A stretch of 43,240 nucleotides of DNA from positions 1 to 43,240 of the forward strand of contig SMOI01000151.1 in assembly GCA_008000375.1 (NCBI GenBank), read 5' to 3'. The DNA is from Poteriospumella lacustris. Its lineage: Eukaryota > Sar > Chrysophyceae > Chromulinales > Dinobryaceae. Position numbers and translations under genes: made by a program. Shown here one piece after another: positions 10,415 through 21,119 of the stretch. The stretch's first letter is position 1; the number at the start of each line of letters is the position of its first letter. The notes beneath the pieces are model-generated. The model saw nothing but the letters and a program-made list of their open reading frames with translations. It searched no databases and was not told the origin of the DNA.

Positions 10415-10984
10415 ATGAGCGCCATCATGAGCTCAATTTTTGGGCTTTTCTTTCGAGGAGAGCCCCTCATTTCGGAAGAGAAAATGGAAGAGTACCGAAT
10501 GCTGTCTGGCTTTAAGCCGAAAGACATTCTGCGCATTTACCTTTCCTTTCGAAAGTACACAGAAGGCAGCGAGTTTCTCAGTCGGGAGGTGTTTCTAAAC
10601 ATCGAAGGAATAAAATGCAATCCTCTCAAAGACCGAATATGTGTCTGCTTTGGTTTTGATGAAGAGATTGGCAAATTAGACTTCGTTGGTTACCTGCGAG
10701 GTTTGGCACAGTTCAACTCGCCCGGTAAGAGAGACCTCAAGCTCAAGACCGCATTCAAACTTCAAGATTTCGACGACGATGGGCAAATAAATAAGGACGA
10801 CCTTATCAAATATATTGGGAGGATATCAGGTGAATCTTTGAGCTCCGAAGAGATTGAAACAGTGGCCAGCAACGTCCTCTCCGAATCCTCGTCTGACCCA
10901 AAGCAAGAATTTCTATCCTTCGCAGACTTTCAACGAGTGGTGGCACCTTCTGACTTTCAATCAAAACTTCTTCTCCCTATTTGA
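10415..10984 (+). CDS. EF-hand calcium-sensor protein, calcineurin-B/CIB-like
   Basis: This single-exon gene encodes 189 residues. It resembles the calcineurin B, CIB and CHP group, with about four EF-hand units of which only the third keeps a full loop. That loop, DFDDDGQINKDD, has acidic residues at loop positions 1, 3 and 5 and Gly at 6, but Asp instead of the usual Glu at position 12, which usually weakens calcium binding or favours magnesium. The fourth loop (SDPKQEFLSFADF) is degenerate. The N-terminus MSAIMSSIFGLFF is hydrophobic and lacks the Met-Gly needed for myristoylation. A regulatory subunit of a phosphatase or kinase is a reasonable guess, with no partner visible nearby. The ATG at 10415 is first; 10427 is an alternative. 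Confidence 0.7.
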   Translation: MSAIMSSIFGLFFRGEPLISEEKMEEYRMLSGFKPKDILRIYLSFRKYTEGSEFLSREVFLNIEGIKCNPLKDRICVCFGFDEEIGKLDFVGYLRGLAQFNSPGKRDLKLKTAFKLQDFDDDGQINKDDLIKYIGRISGESLSSEEIETVASNVLSESSSDPKQEFLSFADFQRVVAPSDFQSKLLLPI

Positions 10985-11121
10985 CGTTTGTTCTACATGA
11001 AGGAGATCCTCAGGCTCGGCGCAGAAGGCCCAACAAAACACAGTGTTAATTCGTCATTATATGTCGATACTATATTTTGGGTATAGAAAAGAAAGATGGA
11101 CTTTGTACATAGATAAGGAAA

Positions 11122-11994
11122 CTATAAGTTGTCCTTGAACCGATAATCTCTTCCGTTAAAGTCTTCCATTTCCTCCTTCGTCTTCTTTGTGATTATAACA
11201 CAATTCTGACCGAACGTAACAGTGGAAACAAGTTGGCGTGTCGCCTCTGAAATAAGACCATGAAGGCGGGATGTAATGGCTTCAACATTTTCCGGCAGCA
11301 GAAACTCGCGATTCACCTCGTCGAGCAAAATCTTCATGACTTCGATAATTGAGTTTTTATGGCCATATCCGTAACGAGTTTGGTATCCATACAAACCTCC
11401 GGTTGTCCAGTAGGATGTTTCAATATCTTCGATTATATAGGTTCCTCCAGGTAAGAGAAGCGCATCAAACAGATAGTCAAAGCAGCTGATTTGATGCTCA
11501 GGAATATGTGAGCCATCGTCGATGATGAAGCAAATATCATGAGAAATGGAATTTTTCACAAGAGCTTCCACTTGCTGATGATCGGATTGATTGCATTGAA
11601 AGATTTTATGGCGCGGGCCCTCATCGCTGACGCCAATGTCCATGCCATAGATAAACAGATTAGGGAAGTACTCCTGCCATGTGGAGAGAGAACGGCATTG
11701 ATCAATTCCGATTTCCAACATGCCGTATTGCGAAGACAAACTTCGGTAGGATTCCAAAAATCGAGGGTAGTATCGGAAATAACCATGATGTGTCACTTTG
11801 TCAGTTCTGTGTGTTCTTCCAATTCGAGCGAAATCGCCACCTTTGGAAGTCGAAGCCAGAATAACCTCCTGTTCATGATGAACTGGCGGTTTTGCAGGTA
11901 ATTGCTTTCGTTCTCGTTCATCCGGTGAGCTATCCGCCGGAGTCTCCTCACGATGGCGACTATATTTACCAAGCATCGACTTGAAGCTGCTCAT
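11122..11994 (-). CDS. Class I SAM-dependent methyltransferase, MycE/macrocin O-methyltransferase-like
   Basis: Starting from the first ATG, at 11994, the product has 290 residues; the frame stays open to 12069 but without an ATG, so an upstream exon is possible. After a charged leader come the motif TDKVTHHGYFRYYPRFLE, then motif I SQYGMLEIGID (residues about 88-98), YGMDIG after the second strand, and IIDDGSH near 155-161. This combination is characteristic of sugar O-methyltransferases of the MycE type from bacterial macrolide pathways, in which the DDGSH acidic pair binds the metal. The substrate here is unknown; a sugar or glycan hydroxyl is the best inference. The family is mainly bacterial, so transfer is possible. 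No biosynthetic neighbours are seen. Confidence 0.7.
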   Translation of the reverse strand: MSSFKSMLGKYSRHREETPADSSPDERERKQLPAKPPVHHEQEVILASTSKGGDFARIGRTHRTDKVTHHGYFRYYPRFLESYRSLSSQYGMLEIGIDQCRSLSTWQEYFPNLFIYGMDIGVSDEGPRHKIFQCNQSDHQQVEALVKNSISHDICFIIDDGSHIPEHQISCFDYLFDALLLPGGTYIIEDIETSYWTTGGLYGYQTRYGYGHKNSIIEVMKILLDEVNREFLLPENVEAITSRLHGLISEATRQLVSTVTFGQNCVIITKKTKEEMEDFNGRDYRFKDNL

Positions 11995-12382
11995 GATACC
12001 TGTGTGGCTTACACTTGTATTCGACACGTCTATTTCTGCTGCAGAGTGATTGGTATCCAGATCGTCCACTGTTCGAAGCTCTCACTTCCCTAATCAGATA
12101 TGGTCAATCCTCTGTGGTGATAACGTAATCAAGTCAACACTTTTCTATCGCCAAGGCTTTCTGGCTTTTTCTGGTTGATCAAAAGTCTTCTCCATCACCA
12201 AGTGGTACATGATGACGACGAGGTCTACGATTTCGTTGTTTGGACCACGCCCATCCATACCTGGTATCGTGGACAGGAAAAACTAGTGTCACTGGCACAT
12301 TGTAAAGAAGATCTCAATTCAAGGTGAAGGATAGGTAATTTTCAGGAAGAATCAGATTGACTCGTTGGATTAAATCGCCCAA
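11995..12382. other. Divergent intergenic region (388 bases)
   Basis: This is the upstream region shared by the methyltransferase (-) and the small VPP-repeat gene (+). Any missing first exon of the methyltransferase would lie here; CTTCGAACAG on the minus strand, just above 12069, could be its acceptor. No other signal is seen. Confidence 0.35.
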
Positions 12383-13173
12383 ATGGTCCTCATTGCCGTT
12401 CGAATCGTCGACATGCTGAAGCATGGTGGCGTACCAATGGAGTTGTCACATTTTCTTCTCGCTTCTCAATGGCGTGTAATTGTTGATGGTATTGACACCG
12501 CTCATCGCGATGCTGTTTTTCTCAGTTGCTGCTGCGAGTGCGCAACATGCCTCGTTTGTGCGTTCCCATGCATATTCCTTTTCCATCCCTGCATATCCGA
12601 GGTTGTCATTCGCCAAAATGTTGCAGAGTAAGTCGAAACGAAAGGGCAATATATGATTCTTCCGTGCGATATCCTAATCGTTCGTCATTTTGACCTCCGG
12701 CTTCATTTTAGGAAAGTGACGCAGCTGAATAACCTTCTGTTTGATGGTTATCCGGTTATGGTGGTCAGAGACACAAACATTCTGTTTGAAACAGATTTGA
12801 TTCGGATTCAAGAAGCAGTTTATGTGGACCGAACAAACACTGGTGAGTTTTATGGCAGGGCGCTGTCGTCAGGGGCGACTTCGCCTCTTCAGTATCCAGT
12901 TGCAACTGCGGAAAACGTGAACGCAGAAACTTACGTCGCTATGCCCAGTGCCGTACCAGTAACAAGCGGGCGAACGCTAATCGTGCGGGTGCCTCCAAAT
13001 GCCGGACCAGGTTCCGTGTTGTCCGTGACAGCACCTGACGGAACGTTATTATCGGTACGAGTAGCATCGCTTTTTATCAATATGGCAATCTCACGATGTA
13101 TCAATGACTATGTATACAGGTTATTGTTCCGCCCAATGTCTCTGCAAATCGCGAGATCACAATTGCGTACTAA
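12383..13173 (+). CDS. Small unknown protein with VPP repeat at the C-terminus
   Basis: Exons are 12383-12627, 12712-13054 and 13120-13173 (introns of 84 and 65 bases), giving 213 residues. The second and third exons are well supported. They encode EKVTQLNNLLFDGYPVMVVR and a C-terminal pair of related units, VRVPPNAGPGSVLSVTAPDG and VIVPPNVSANREITIAY, joined exactly by the last intron. Units of this kind (Val-x-Val-Pro-Pro ... Pro-Gly ... Val-x-x-Pro-Asp-Gly) recur in stramenopile proteins as a short beta-rich module of unknown role. The first exon, with a Cys-rich hydrophobic stretch (CCCECATCLVC), is less certain. No function is assigned. Confidence 0.55.
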
Positions 13174-13721
13174 GCGATTGATATGAAAAGTTGCGATCAC
13201 TTGCGTTACGTTCTTGGTGTTCGTGATGTGATGTCCGCCGTATTGATTTGCCCTAATAGTTTTTGAAATTTTTGTAGTCTTGATGTATAGTTTCATTCTC
13301 TCCTTCCTTTTCCATTCCGGAAAAGTCGAAGAACTTTCTTTTGCCACCTACCTATCCCACTGCCTGCTGGTTGCAATTCATGATTTATTCTTGTCTGTAA
13401 CTGGTTCCTTTCAACCGAGTATGTTTTCATGTCTTCCAATGTTCTTTCTATTTGATTAAGCAGATTACTATAGCATAAACTCTTCCATACCCATTCGGGA
13501 AGTTGAAAGTCCGCCAACTTCCAACTGAAGCCCAGGGAGAACCGACACACGTCGCTTGGATGAGATGCGCCACTCAGGGAATGGTCCGGCCTACGATGTC
13601 GCCATTCGAATTCGAAAAAAAATGCCGCCATCGTCGCCAAAGCGAGTGCGTTTTTGCGAATCGTATCATCTGTCGATACTCAAGAAAAATCCACAGAGAA
13701 TCGTGCAGCACAGTAGAAGAA
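13174..13721. other. Intergenic region upstream of the CAF-1 gene (548 bases)
   Basis: This is AT-richer than its neighbours. A minus-strand open frame (13293-13640) shows no recognisable domain and I do not believe it is a gene. The CAF-1 frame remains open upstream to 13503 but looks unlike coding sequence. Confidence 0.4.
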
Positions 13722-16700
13722 ATGAGCGGCACGGAAGAAGGAATGATCGTGGATCCACCTGTGGATCAGGTTGTTGATCTGGTCGTTGATCAGGTTGAAC
13801 AACCATCCGCGGAACCGACCACCACTGTGGCGGGCGCGGAGACGATCGATACTATTGAAGCAGAAAAGATGGATGTCGAAGGAGAGACCGAGTCTATGGA
13901 GGATGCTGAGCATGATGCTTCTCACATTGAAAATGAAGTCGAGCAACTAACAGAAGCTGGTCGTCCAGTGCGCAAGAGAAAGCAAACCGACTTCTTCGAC
14001 GGCGATAAGGTTCAGCCAAAGAAGCCTCGGGCGAGAACGAAGAAAGTTCCACCATCGACATCAACTTCCGATTTGACCAGAGATGATTCCACGTCGGCCA
14101 CTCCGAAGGCGGTGAAGCTCACGGTGGAAGAAGAGCTGGAATTGGCTTTGGCTGACGACGGCGAAGAGGGTCTGGACCCACGGGATGCTGATGAGTACAA
14201 TCCAAGCGGAGGAAAGCGAAAACGTTCGTCTTCGTCGAAGCGCACGACTAAGAAGGCATCTGTCGGTGGTGACGAGGGTGCGCAGGCTGGTGAAGCACCC
14301 GAGCCTGCTGCGCCGTCTGAGCCTATCGTTCTTCCACCGGAGGTACAACTGAAGATTGCCAAGTTTGGTGAGCGCATTTCTGAATTAACAGCAGAATTGT
14401 CGAACATGGAGAAGTAAGTTTGTTGGTTTCTTTGCCTGCTGTTCTGACGACTGTTACCTAACTTGTTCTTCGTCGCTGTCGTAGACACGCAGACTTCATC
14501 GACGTCAACTTGGACTTGGATTCGATTCCACAGGAAATCGACCGATTTATCGTCAGACCTGTAGGGGCTGAATTCCTCAACGAAATCATCGATGCCGACC
14601 GTGTCGCTTCGATGAAAGCTGCCGCCATCGCGGCGGCGGCTGCTCCGTCTGAGGCGAAGGCCACCGACGACGCGATGGACGTGGATGGAGCTGAGGCCGC
14701 ACCTGAAGCGGATCAGCCTACCCCCGCTATCGCATCACCAGCGTCACCTGAAGCGTCAACTCCAGCGGACGTGGCATCTTCCGATCACATGGAATTGAAC
14801 GACCAAGCCCTGGCACAGGCGTCTTTCAGCTACATTCGATCGGTTATGACGCGATGCATGCAAGGCAACAGCTGTGGATTGGGCTGCTTAATAGAGTCAG
14901 TGATCAGCAAGTTGACGATCATGGTGCAGCATTTGCAGTCGTTGTCCTTGTCGGATTCCGAGACGAGAGTCCGAGACGCGATGTTGCAGCAGCTGGAGAG
15001 TCTCGGCGACACTGTGGCGCTAGAGACGGAAATGAAGCTGTGCGCCTCTCGTGTTTCGTATGGTCTGCGTGACAAGCAATCGGCCTTTGACAACACCGAC
15101 GTTGAATGCATCTGGCGATGGGAGGCCAATTCGTTGCCGAGCTTCAAGGACGCCAGTCAGAAGCTGATCAAGGAGACGCGGGCTTTGCGTAATCGCTACT
15201 CGCGTGCGATCCGTGCTGCGGCGGCGTTGATTCAGCATTTGCAAAAGAAGTTCGACGACGAAGCGAAGACGCTGTCGTTGGAAGAGAAGGCGGTCAAGGC
15301 GATGGCTGAGATCGAAAAGTTCAAAGAGAAGCGCCGCGAAATCGAATTGAAGCGCCAGCACGATCTGGAAGAGAAGATGAAGCGCGAAGAAGCGAAGGAA
15401 AAGAAGCGAAAGGAGAAAGAAGAAGCAGATTTGCTGAAGAAGCAACAACAAGAAGAAGCCGCTGCGGCAAAGGCAGCTGCTAAAGCCGCTGCTCAAGCGG
15501 AGAAAGACCGAAAGAAAGCGGAAGACGAGGCGAAGAAAGCCGAAGAAGAGGCTCGCAAGGCCGAAGAGGAGGCCAAAAAGCAGCAGAAGTTGCACAAGCA
15601 AAAAAGCTTCTTCACGAGCTTCTTCAAGCCTGGTGCGGCGGGCGGGTCGGCGACGAAGGCCACAGCTGCAGTGACGTCCCCATCCTCATCGTCTGCCAAC
15701 CTTTCGGCCGCGACTGAAGGGGAAGCGAACGCGACAGCTTCTGGCGATAAGACGGTGGCTGCCGCAGTTGCCACGGCGCCAAGCAAGAGCAAAGGCAGTG
15801 CTGTCACTGTCGTCGATTTGGCCGCCGAAGAGGAGCGTCATCGCGAGTTCATCGCGACGCTTCAGAGCAACATGACGATGGCCGACATCCAGCGATCCTA
15901 CGTTGAACGCCGAGCAGCGAAGTTGGCGGCCCGCAAAGCTCAACGAGCGACCACTGCCAAACGTTCGAAGACAATCACAGTGCCTGTCGAAATTGCTAAG
16001 CTCTCCGCGTCAACCGCATCGGCGGCTGCTTTCGGCGAGGAACAGGGCTACGTCGAAATTGAGCATCGCACCTTCCGCAACCGAGTGAACACGTACAGCT
16101 ACTGGGAAGACACACGGCCTGCGTACGTAGGCACGTGGAGCAAGAAGAGTCGTCGCATTACGGGACGACGACCCTTTGCCCAAGACGAGGAAATGCTGCG
16201 GTACGACTATGATAGTGAGGAAGAGTGGGAAGAAGAAGGCGAAGGAGAGGACATTGCCATGTCGGACGGTTCCCGTGACGAAGAAGACGACGAAGAAGGA
16301 GGCAACGAACTGGAGTACGACGACTTCTTCCGCCACGACAACGACTTCGGTTCGGACATTGACAGCGACGACGAGGGTATGGTGTGCACGTCCCTGCCGA
16401 TGTCCTTGGGCAAGATGAAGGAAGAGAGTATCGGTCCCCGCTTTATCACCAACAAGGCGTGGCGTGGTAGCCAAGCGACGGTCGTGGGCGCGGAGGGTTT
16501 CTTGTCGTTGGACCGCAGCCAAGCCGGCCGCACCTGGATGGCGTCGCCTGCACCAGAGGTGTCGTGGTGCACCGAGTGCGTGCTGGACGACGAGGCTCAG
16601 AAGCTGGCGCAGTACACGTGTGTGGTCTTCACCCCCGCCAACTTGCGTCTCGTGACGACGACGGCAGCTCCGACGGCGGCGCCGTCCTCCGCCGCAAAAG

Positions 16701-17700
16701 AGACCGCGACAGGAGCAGCGCCTTCCTCATCGGCTCGTAAGCGAGCCCCGAAGGGAGGAGAAGCTGCGGCAGTGACACCGGATGGCAAAGCGAAAGCCCC
16801 CTCTGGTGATGCGACGACGGAAGAAGCAGCAGAGACAGCGGGCGCGTCGTCCGCTGCGAAGGTGATCAAAGGCTTCGACGAAACCAAGGTGAGTCTTCTG
16901 CACCGGTCACATTCTGTTGCTGTCGCTGTGACCTGTGAACTAACCGTTTGTACGATGTGCGGCAACAGATCGGTGACTTGGTGCAACTGGTCCACGGCTC
17001 GAAGGACGGCGTCGAGAAGCTGGTCAATGCGTTTGTGGAGCAGAATGCCCACGTGTCGAAGGCGCAGACGAAGAAGCGCATCTTGGAAATCGCCGAGAAG
17101 AAGAAGCATGCCGATGGGTACGGTTCGCTTCGTTGGATCGTGCAGGATGCGGTGTTGTCCACCGCGACTCAGACCGGAGTGACGCCGAAGGCTGTGGAGT
17201 ACACACCAGTGAAGACTCCCGCTGCCAGCTCGGGCAAGAAACGCATTGTGCCGTCAGTTGTAGCCGCCTTCTCTTCGGCGGCGGTCTCCGAACCAAAACC
17301 TTCGCCTGACTCGGTGACGGCAGAAGTCTTGAACACTGTCGCAACCGCCAGTAGTCATGCGACGGACGCTGACGGAGCCAAGCCGGCGGTGGCAACGACC
17401 GTTGCGGTGACGCCAAGTGTCAAGAAGCGCATCACGCCCTCGGTAGTGGTGGCATTCACCTCGCCGATGCTGGCCGCCGCTACTGCTTCTCCTTCGGAAA
17501 AGACAGAAGTGATGGCGGTGTCCTCGTGTGCTGCCCTTGTCGAGGCTCTGCCCAAGAGCCCCGCGGTGGCATCCGTCACCAAGAAGCGCATCACGCCGTT
17601 CTTGGTGTCCAGCTCATCGTCATCCTCCTCCAGCAGTAGTACGTCCCATGCAACCGTCGCGGTGGCCTCAACGGAGATGGTGGTTGATCTGGTGAACTAA
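13722..17700 (+). CDS. Chromatin assembly factor 1 large subunit (CHAF1A/Cac1/FAS1 homologue)
   Basis: Exons are 13722-14413, 14485-16888 and 16969-17700 (introns of 71 and 80 bases), giving 1275 residues. CAF-1 deposits H3-H4 on newly replicated DNA. Domains in order: an acidic/basic N-terminus; a Lys/Glu/Arg-rich coiled coil (about 495-600); KSFFTSFF at 604-611, which fits the non-canonical PCNA-binding box of CAF-1 with Lys at the first position; the conserved core YSYWEDTRPAYVGTW then YDYDSEEEWEEEGEGED (about 770-825); a highly acidic H3-H4-binding stretch with DDFF and SDDEG; and a winged-helix domain in exon 3 (about 1033-1089, IGDLVQLVHG to SLRWIV), as in yeast Cac1, which contacts DNA. 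Three KKRI-x-P motifs follow the winged helix. The start is the first ATG of a clearly coding frame. The family assignment is firm. Confidence 0.92.
17236..17616 (+). repeat. Three repeated KKRI-x-P motifs in the CAF-1 tail
   Basis: Coding repeats begin at 17236, 17422 and 17581 (residues 1122, 1184 and 1237). They read KKRIVPSVVAAF, KKRITPSVVVAF and KKRITPFLVSSS, separated by 50-60 disordered Ala/Thr/Ser/Val-rich residues. The core, basic-basic-Arg-Ile-x-Pro-x-aliphatic, resembles the Asf1-binding B-domain-type motif known in HIRA/Hip1 and in the middle CAF-1 subunit. Confidence 0.75.
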
Positions 17701-18268
17701 GTGCATGTCTGTTGGCCATGGGCCCCTGTCTGTCTCAATGTAGCTCGCCTGTTTTCCACGTATATTCCCTTAGGAAGCCTTTATTTATTTGTTTTGCGTA
17801 TCGTCAGTTCCTATTTGTTTTCTTGCTAAGCCTATTGTGCTTAACTATGGTCTTTTTCAACACAAACCAACTGTCTCGACTGAAGACAATGGGAGCTCAT
17901 TCAACCGCATGAATCGTCTATGAATCGTCTCGTAACAAAAAACGTAGGTTATGGAGTTGGCCGATGACCGACGGACTTTGTCAGTATCCCGTCGGTTGCT
18001 GTAGGCCCCCTCACAAATTACTTTCCTGCCTGCAAAGATAGAGGCGTATCCTCTGTCATGACCGACCGATGTTGAAAGGACAGCGACCGTGCGAGAGAGG
18101 CTCTGTGACATGGCTGCCGTCCGGCCTACGACTGGTGGGCACGTTGAATCTGGTGGTGGGTGGTGGCGCAACGCAGGAAGAATCCGGTTAAGCTTTGGTC
18201 TTTGGTTGGGTTTCCTTGCGATTCATAGCTGAATCCCTGCTCTCCATCCAACTTTACAACACCGAAAA
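17701..18268. promoter_or_regulatory. Intergenic region, CAF-1 3' end and TCTP promoter (568 bases)
   Basis: The first part is T-rich and probably the CAF-1 3' UTR. The part next to 18268 must contain the TCTP promoter; no clear TATA box or other element can be named. No gene is seen. Confidence 0.35.
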
Positions 18269-18881
18269 ATGATTGTCTACCGCGATATCATCACTGGCGA
18301 CGAGATGTTGTCCGACGCCTTCCCTTTGAAGCAAGCCGTTGACTCCGAGGGAAACCCTGTACGTCATCGATTTGAGCTCAATCGTGTGTCTTCGATTTGT
18401 TTAGTAATCCTTGATCTTTTTTGCGCTACAGATCGAAGGCTTGATGTACTGCGAGTCCAAGAACATCGTCAAGAACGCTGACGAGGTCGATGTCGGTTGC
18501 GGTAACGCTTTCGGCAGCGGTGGTGAGGAGGATGGTGGTGTTGACAGCACTGCCCAAACCGTCAACAACGTCATTGATGGCTTCCAATACACCGAGACTC
18601 AGATCGGTGGTGCCTCTGACTTCAAGTCCTGGATCAAGGACTACTTCAACGCCATCGTCGTGAAGCTTCGTGAGAAGGGAAAGGCCAAGGAGCAGATCCA
18701 GGCTTTCAAGGCCCAGGCCCCTGAGATCGCCAAGTTCTTCTTGAAGAACTTCTCCGACGTCCAGTTCTACTTGGGCCCTTCCTTCAACTCCGAGTCGATG
18801 GTCTTCTCCATCTACGCCGACGGTGCCTTGACGCCTAACTTCTACTTCATCATGGGTGGTTACGATGCCGAGAAGTTCTAA
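18269..18881 (+). CDS. Translationally controlled tumour protein homologue (TCTP)
   Basis: Exons are 18269-18358 and 18432-18881 (intron of 73 bases), giving 179 residues, normal for the family. The protein begins MIVYRDIITGDEMLSD, the invariant TCTP start, and the junction reads DSEGNP|IEGLMYCES. The helical hairpin (FKSWIKDYFNAIVVKLREKG) and the C-terminal beta core (VQFYLGPSF, then NFYFIMGGYDAEKF) are all present. Two signature positions differ from animal and plant TCTP: the first signature is VGCGNAFGSGGEE, and the usual Gly-Glu of the second reads Gly-Pro. TCTP is an abundant cytosolic protein linked to translation, growth control and calcium binding. Codon choice is strongly biased towards C-ending codons, as expected of a highly expressed gene. 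Confidence 0.95.
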
Positions 18882-19347
18882 ATTGGTTGTCTGACCAGTT
18901 TATCGAGCGTCTTCGTCCATCGACACTTCCATCGACTTCATCCCATCCACACCAACCCCCTGGTATAGGAAATGGCCTCCATTTCATGACACACAAAAAA
19001 CACACACAATCGGCGGTTTCGTAACGCGTGTTCTCCCCCCTCACCGTTGCTTGCCCCTGCTGTGTACGGCAGAATACGGGACACATTCTCTCGTGTACGT
19101 ACTTTGCTCTCTTCTTGGTTCTGATATGGTCTGCACGAGGCCGGACACTCGACCTCGTGTTCGACTTGCAACGATTCAGCTGTAACTAAATGATTATTAT
19201 ACGATCAACAACCAACAAACACCAAACAACCGACGGGTTTACGCTCTGAATGATAGCAGCACAGTTACTGCATTATGCATTACACGCAACTGCACATGAT
19301 CACACCACACACAAGAGACGAAGACATGAGGTTGGCTGCTGACCAGA
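18882..19347. other. Convergent 3' region (466 bases)
   Basis: This holds the 3' ends of TCTP (+) and the type I membrane protein (-). It contains CA-rich runs (around 18990-19010 and 19205-19235). No gene is seen. Confidence 0.4.
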
Positions 19348-21119
19348 CTACGCAGGTGGCAATTCGACGCCGTCAGCGTCTTCTTCATCGATTTGCGCCA
19401 ATTTCGAATAATGATGGTTTTCCGCCCGATCACGTGACGAGGAGCCGCTGTGAACGATGGATGGTTGCTGTCCACGGCCGCGGTAGTTGATGAACATGCC
19501 CCACATGCGGTCCATCGTCGTGCCAGTCGACTGACCACGTCGTTGCTTGCTCGGCGTGCCACCGGGCGACACGTTCGTGACCCCGCTCGGCCGTGTCCCC
19601 GCCGACGGCAAATACTCTCGTCGGGGGACGTGGTCACTCTCTCGTGGCGGCGAACAACACCCGCTGCAGGAGCAACAGCGACGAAACGTCTCCACGACGA
19701 GCTCCCAGATCTTGATCTGGTACAAGGTCGACAGGCAGCCCAGCATCACCGTCACAACGAAGAACCCCACCAAACTCCAATCGACGACGTCTACGCCGGG
19801 ATCTGTACGGAACTGCGGCGAGGGTATTTCTTGTAGATAATCGTGGAGATAGACGAACGGATAGCGCGGCGTCACCGCCCAGTAGAGATCGTCGCTGCGG
19901 TGAATGTAGACGACGTCCTCGGCGGTACAGGACTTCAGGGCCACCACGAAATCGCCTCGTTCGTAGTCTTGCATACACGACAACAAGGCGTCATAATACC
20001 GCAGAATAGCGTCTGCATGGACGGTGGGGATGTCTGGGTGGTTGGGGTCGATGAAGGCGCCTACGGAAGGTGAAACTGTCGGCGGTGGCGAAGGCGCAAC
20101 GGTGACGACGTTGCGCGTCGGTTGGCTGCTCGGCCACGCTGATGCAACTGCCTCATGCGTTTCGTTATTGGCGACTGGCAACTCATCGCCTTCGAGATGT
20201 CGCCGCTGCTTATCGTGTCGAGTTCTATCTCGCCGCTCGGCATCGTGGTCGTCATCGGCGGTGGCTTCCGGCGCAGCGATGCGCGCCGCGTCGCCGCCGT
20301 CGTCGCCATCGTCGTCGTCCTCAGGCCGCCGTCGGCGCCGCGACTCATGTCGCTCGGAGTCTTCGAGGTAATGGTCGGTGATATTCGTCATTCGAACCAA
20401 CACGGGTTCGGTGGATGAAATGAACTTCAGCTCCGTCGCTCGTGGAGGAATAATCGCGTTGATTCGCACACTGAGCGCTGCGAACAAGTGGAAGCTGTAA
20501 AACACACGCTGTCCGGTTACCTCCACCAAGAGACAACGGGCATGAACAGTCAATATCATTCGTACCTATCAGCGAGAATGGAGTCCCAGGTGTCGGCAAC
20601 AACGAAGCAGGCGTCGATGTCGAATTCGTTCGAACAAATCGACTGCGGTCGGAACACAGCGTGATGCCGCATGTACTCCTCGAGCCATTTCACGTAGTTT
20701 TTGTACACAATGCCATTGATACGCGCTAGAAAGGTAGATTGTTGCCAAAAGGACGTGTCTATGTTGTCGTGATAGATGATCTCCGCCCGCTTATCCCAAC
20801 TGAGGCCGGTGGCTTTCGATGCACCGGACGACGATAAAAAGCGCGGAAGAAACGAAGACGTATAGTTCTTCGGCTTGTATTGTAGTACTATTACGGTGTC
20901 GGTAGTTGTACTCCGCAACGCAAGACCAGAAGTTTGCATGGAGAAAGTGCCAACGTCCGTGTCAACGATCAACGACGGAAACGACCGCAGGTGGTACAAT
21001 TCGATCGCATCGGTGTCTTTCAGACGCGGCAAATCCGTTCCGTCAAAGAGACTACGTCTTCCATGGATAGTGATGAAACTGATGAACAGCAGAGTGAAAA
21101 CGTGAGAAAGGCAGATCAT
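19348..21119 (-). CDS. Type I membrane protein of unknown function
   Basis: Exons (minus strand) are 20566-21119 and 19348-20494, with an intron of 71 bases, giving 566 residues. The junction restores TWDSILAD-S-FHLFAALSV in phase. The first ATG, at 21119, gives MICLSHVFTLLFISFITIHG, a clear signal peptide; the frame extends further upstream only through non-ATG codons. A lumenal or extracellular domain of about 395 residues contains an Arg-rich then Asp-rich insert near residue 236. One membrane helix (about 420-442, VGFFVVTVMLGCLSTLYQI) precedes a Cys-rich juxtamembrane patch (RRCCSCSGCC), a likely palmitoylation site, and a basic cytosolic tail. I do not recognise the ectodomain. The next gene downstream on the map encodes another type I protein in the same orientation. 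Confidence 0.7.

Noticed and set aside
13293-13640. Minus-strand frame of 115 codons upstream of the CAF-1 gene
   Set aside because: No recognisable domain, no supporting splice structure, and it lies in the probable CAF-1 promoter.
14830-16572. Several long minus-strand frames opposite the CAF-1 gene
   Set aside because: They are antisense shadows of a codon-biased, acidic/basic-rich gene; none has a plausible protein sequence.
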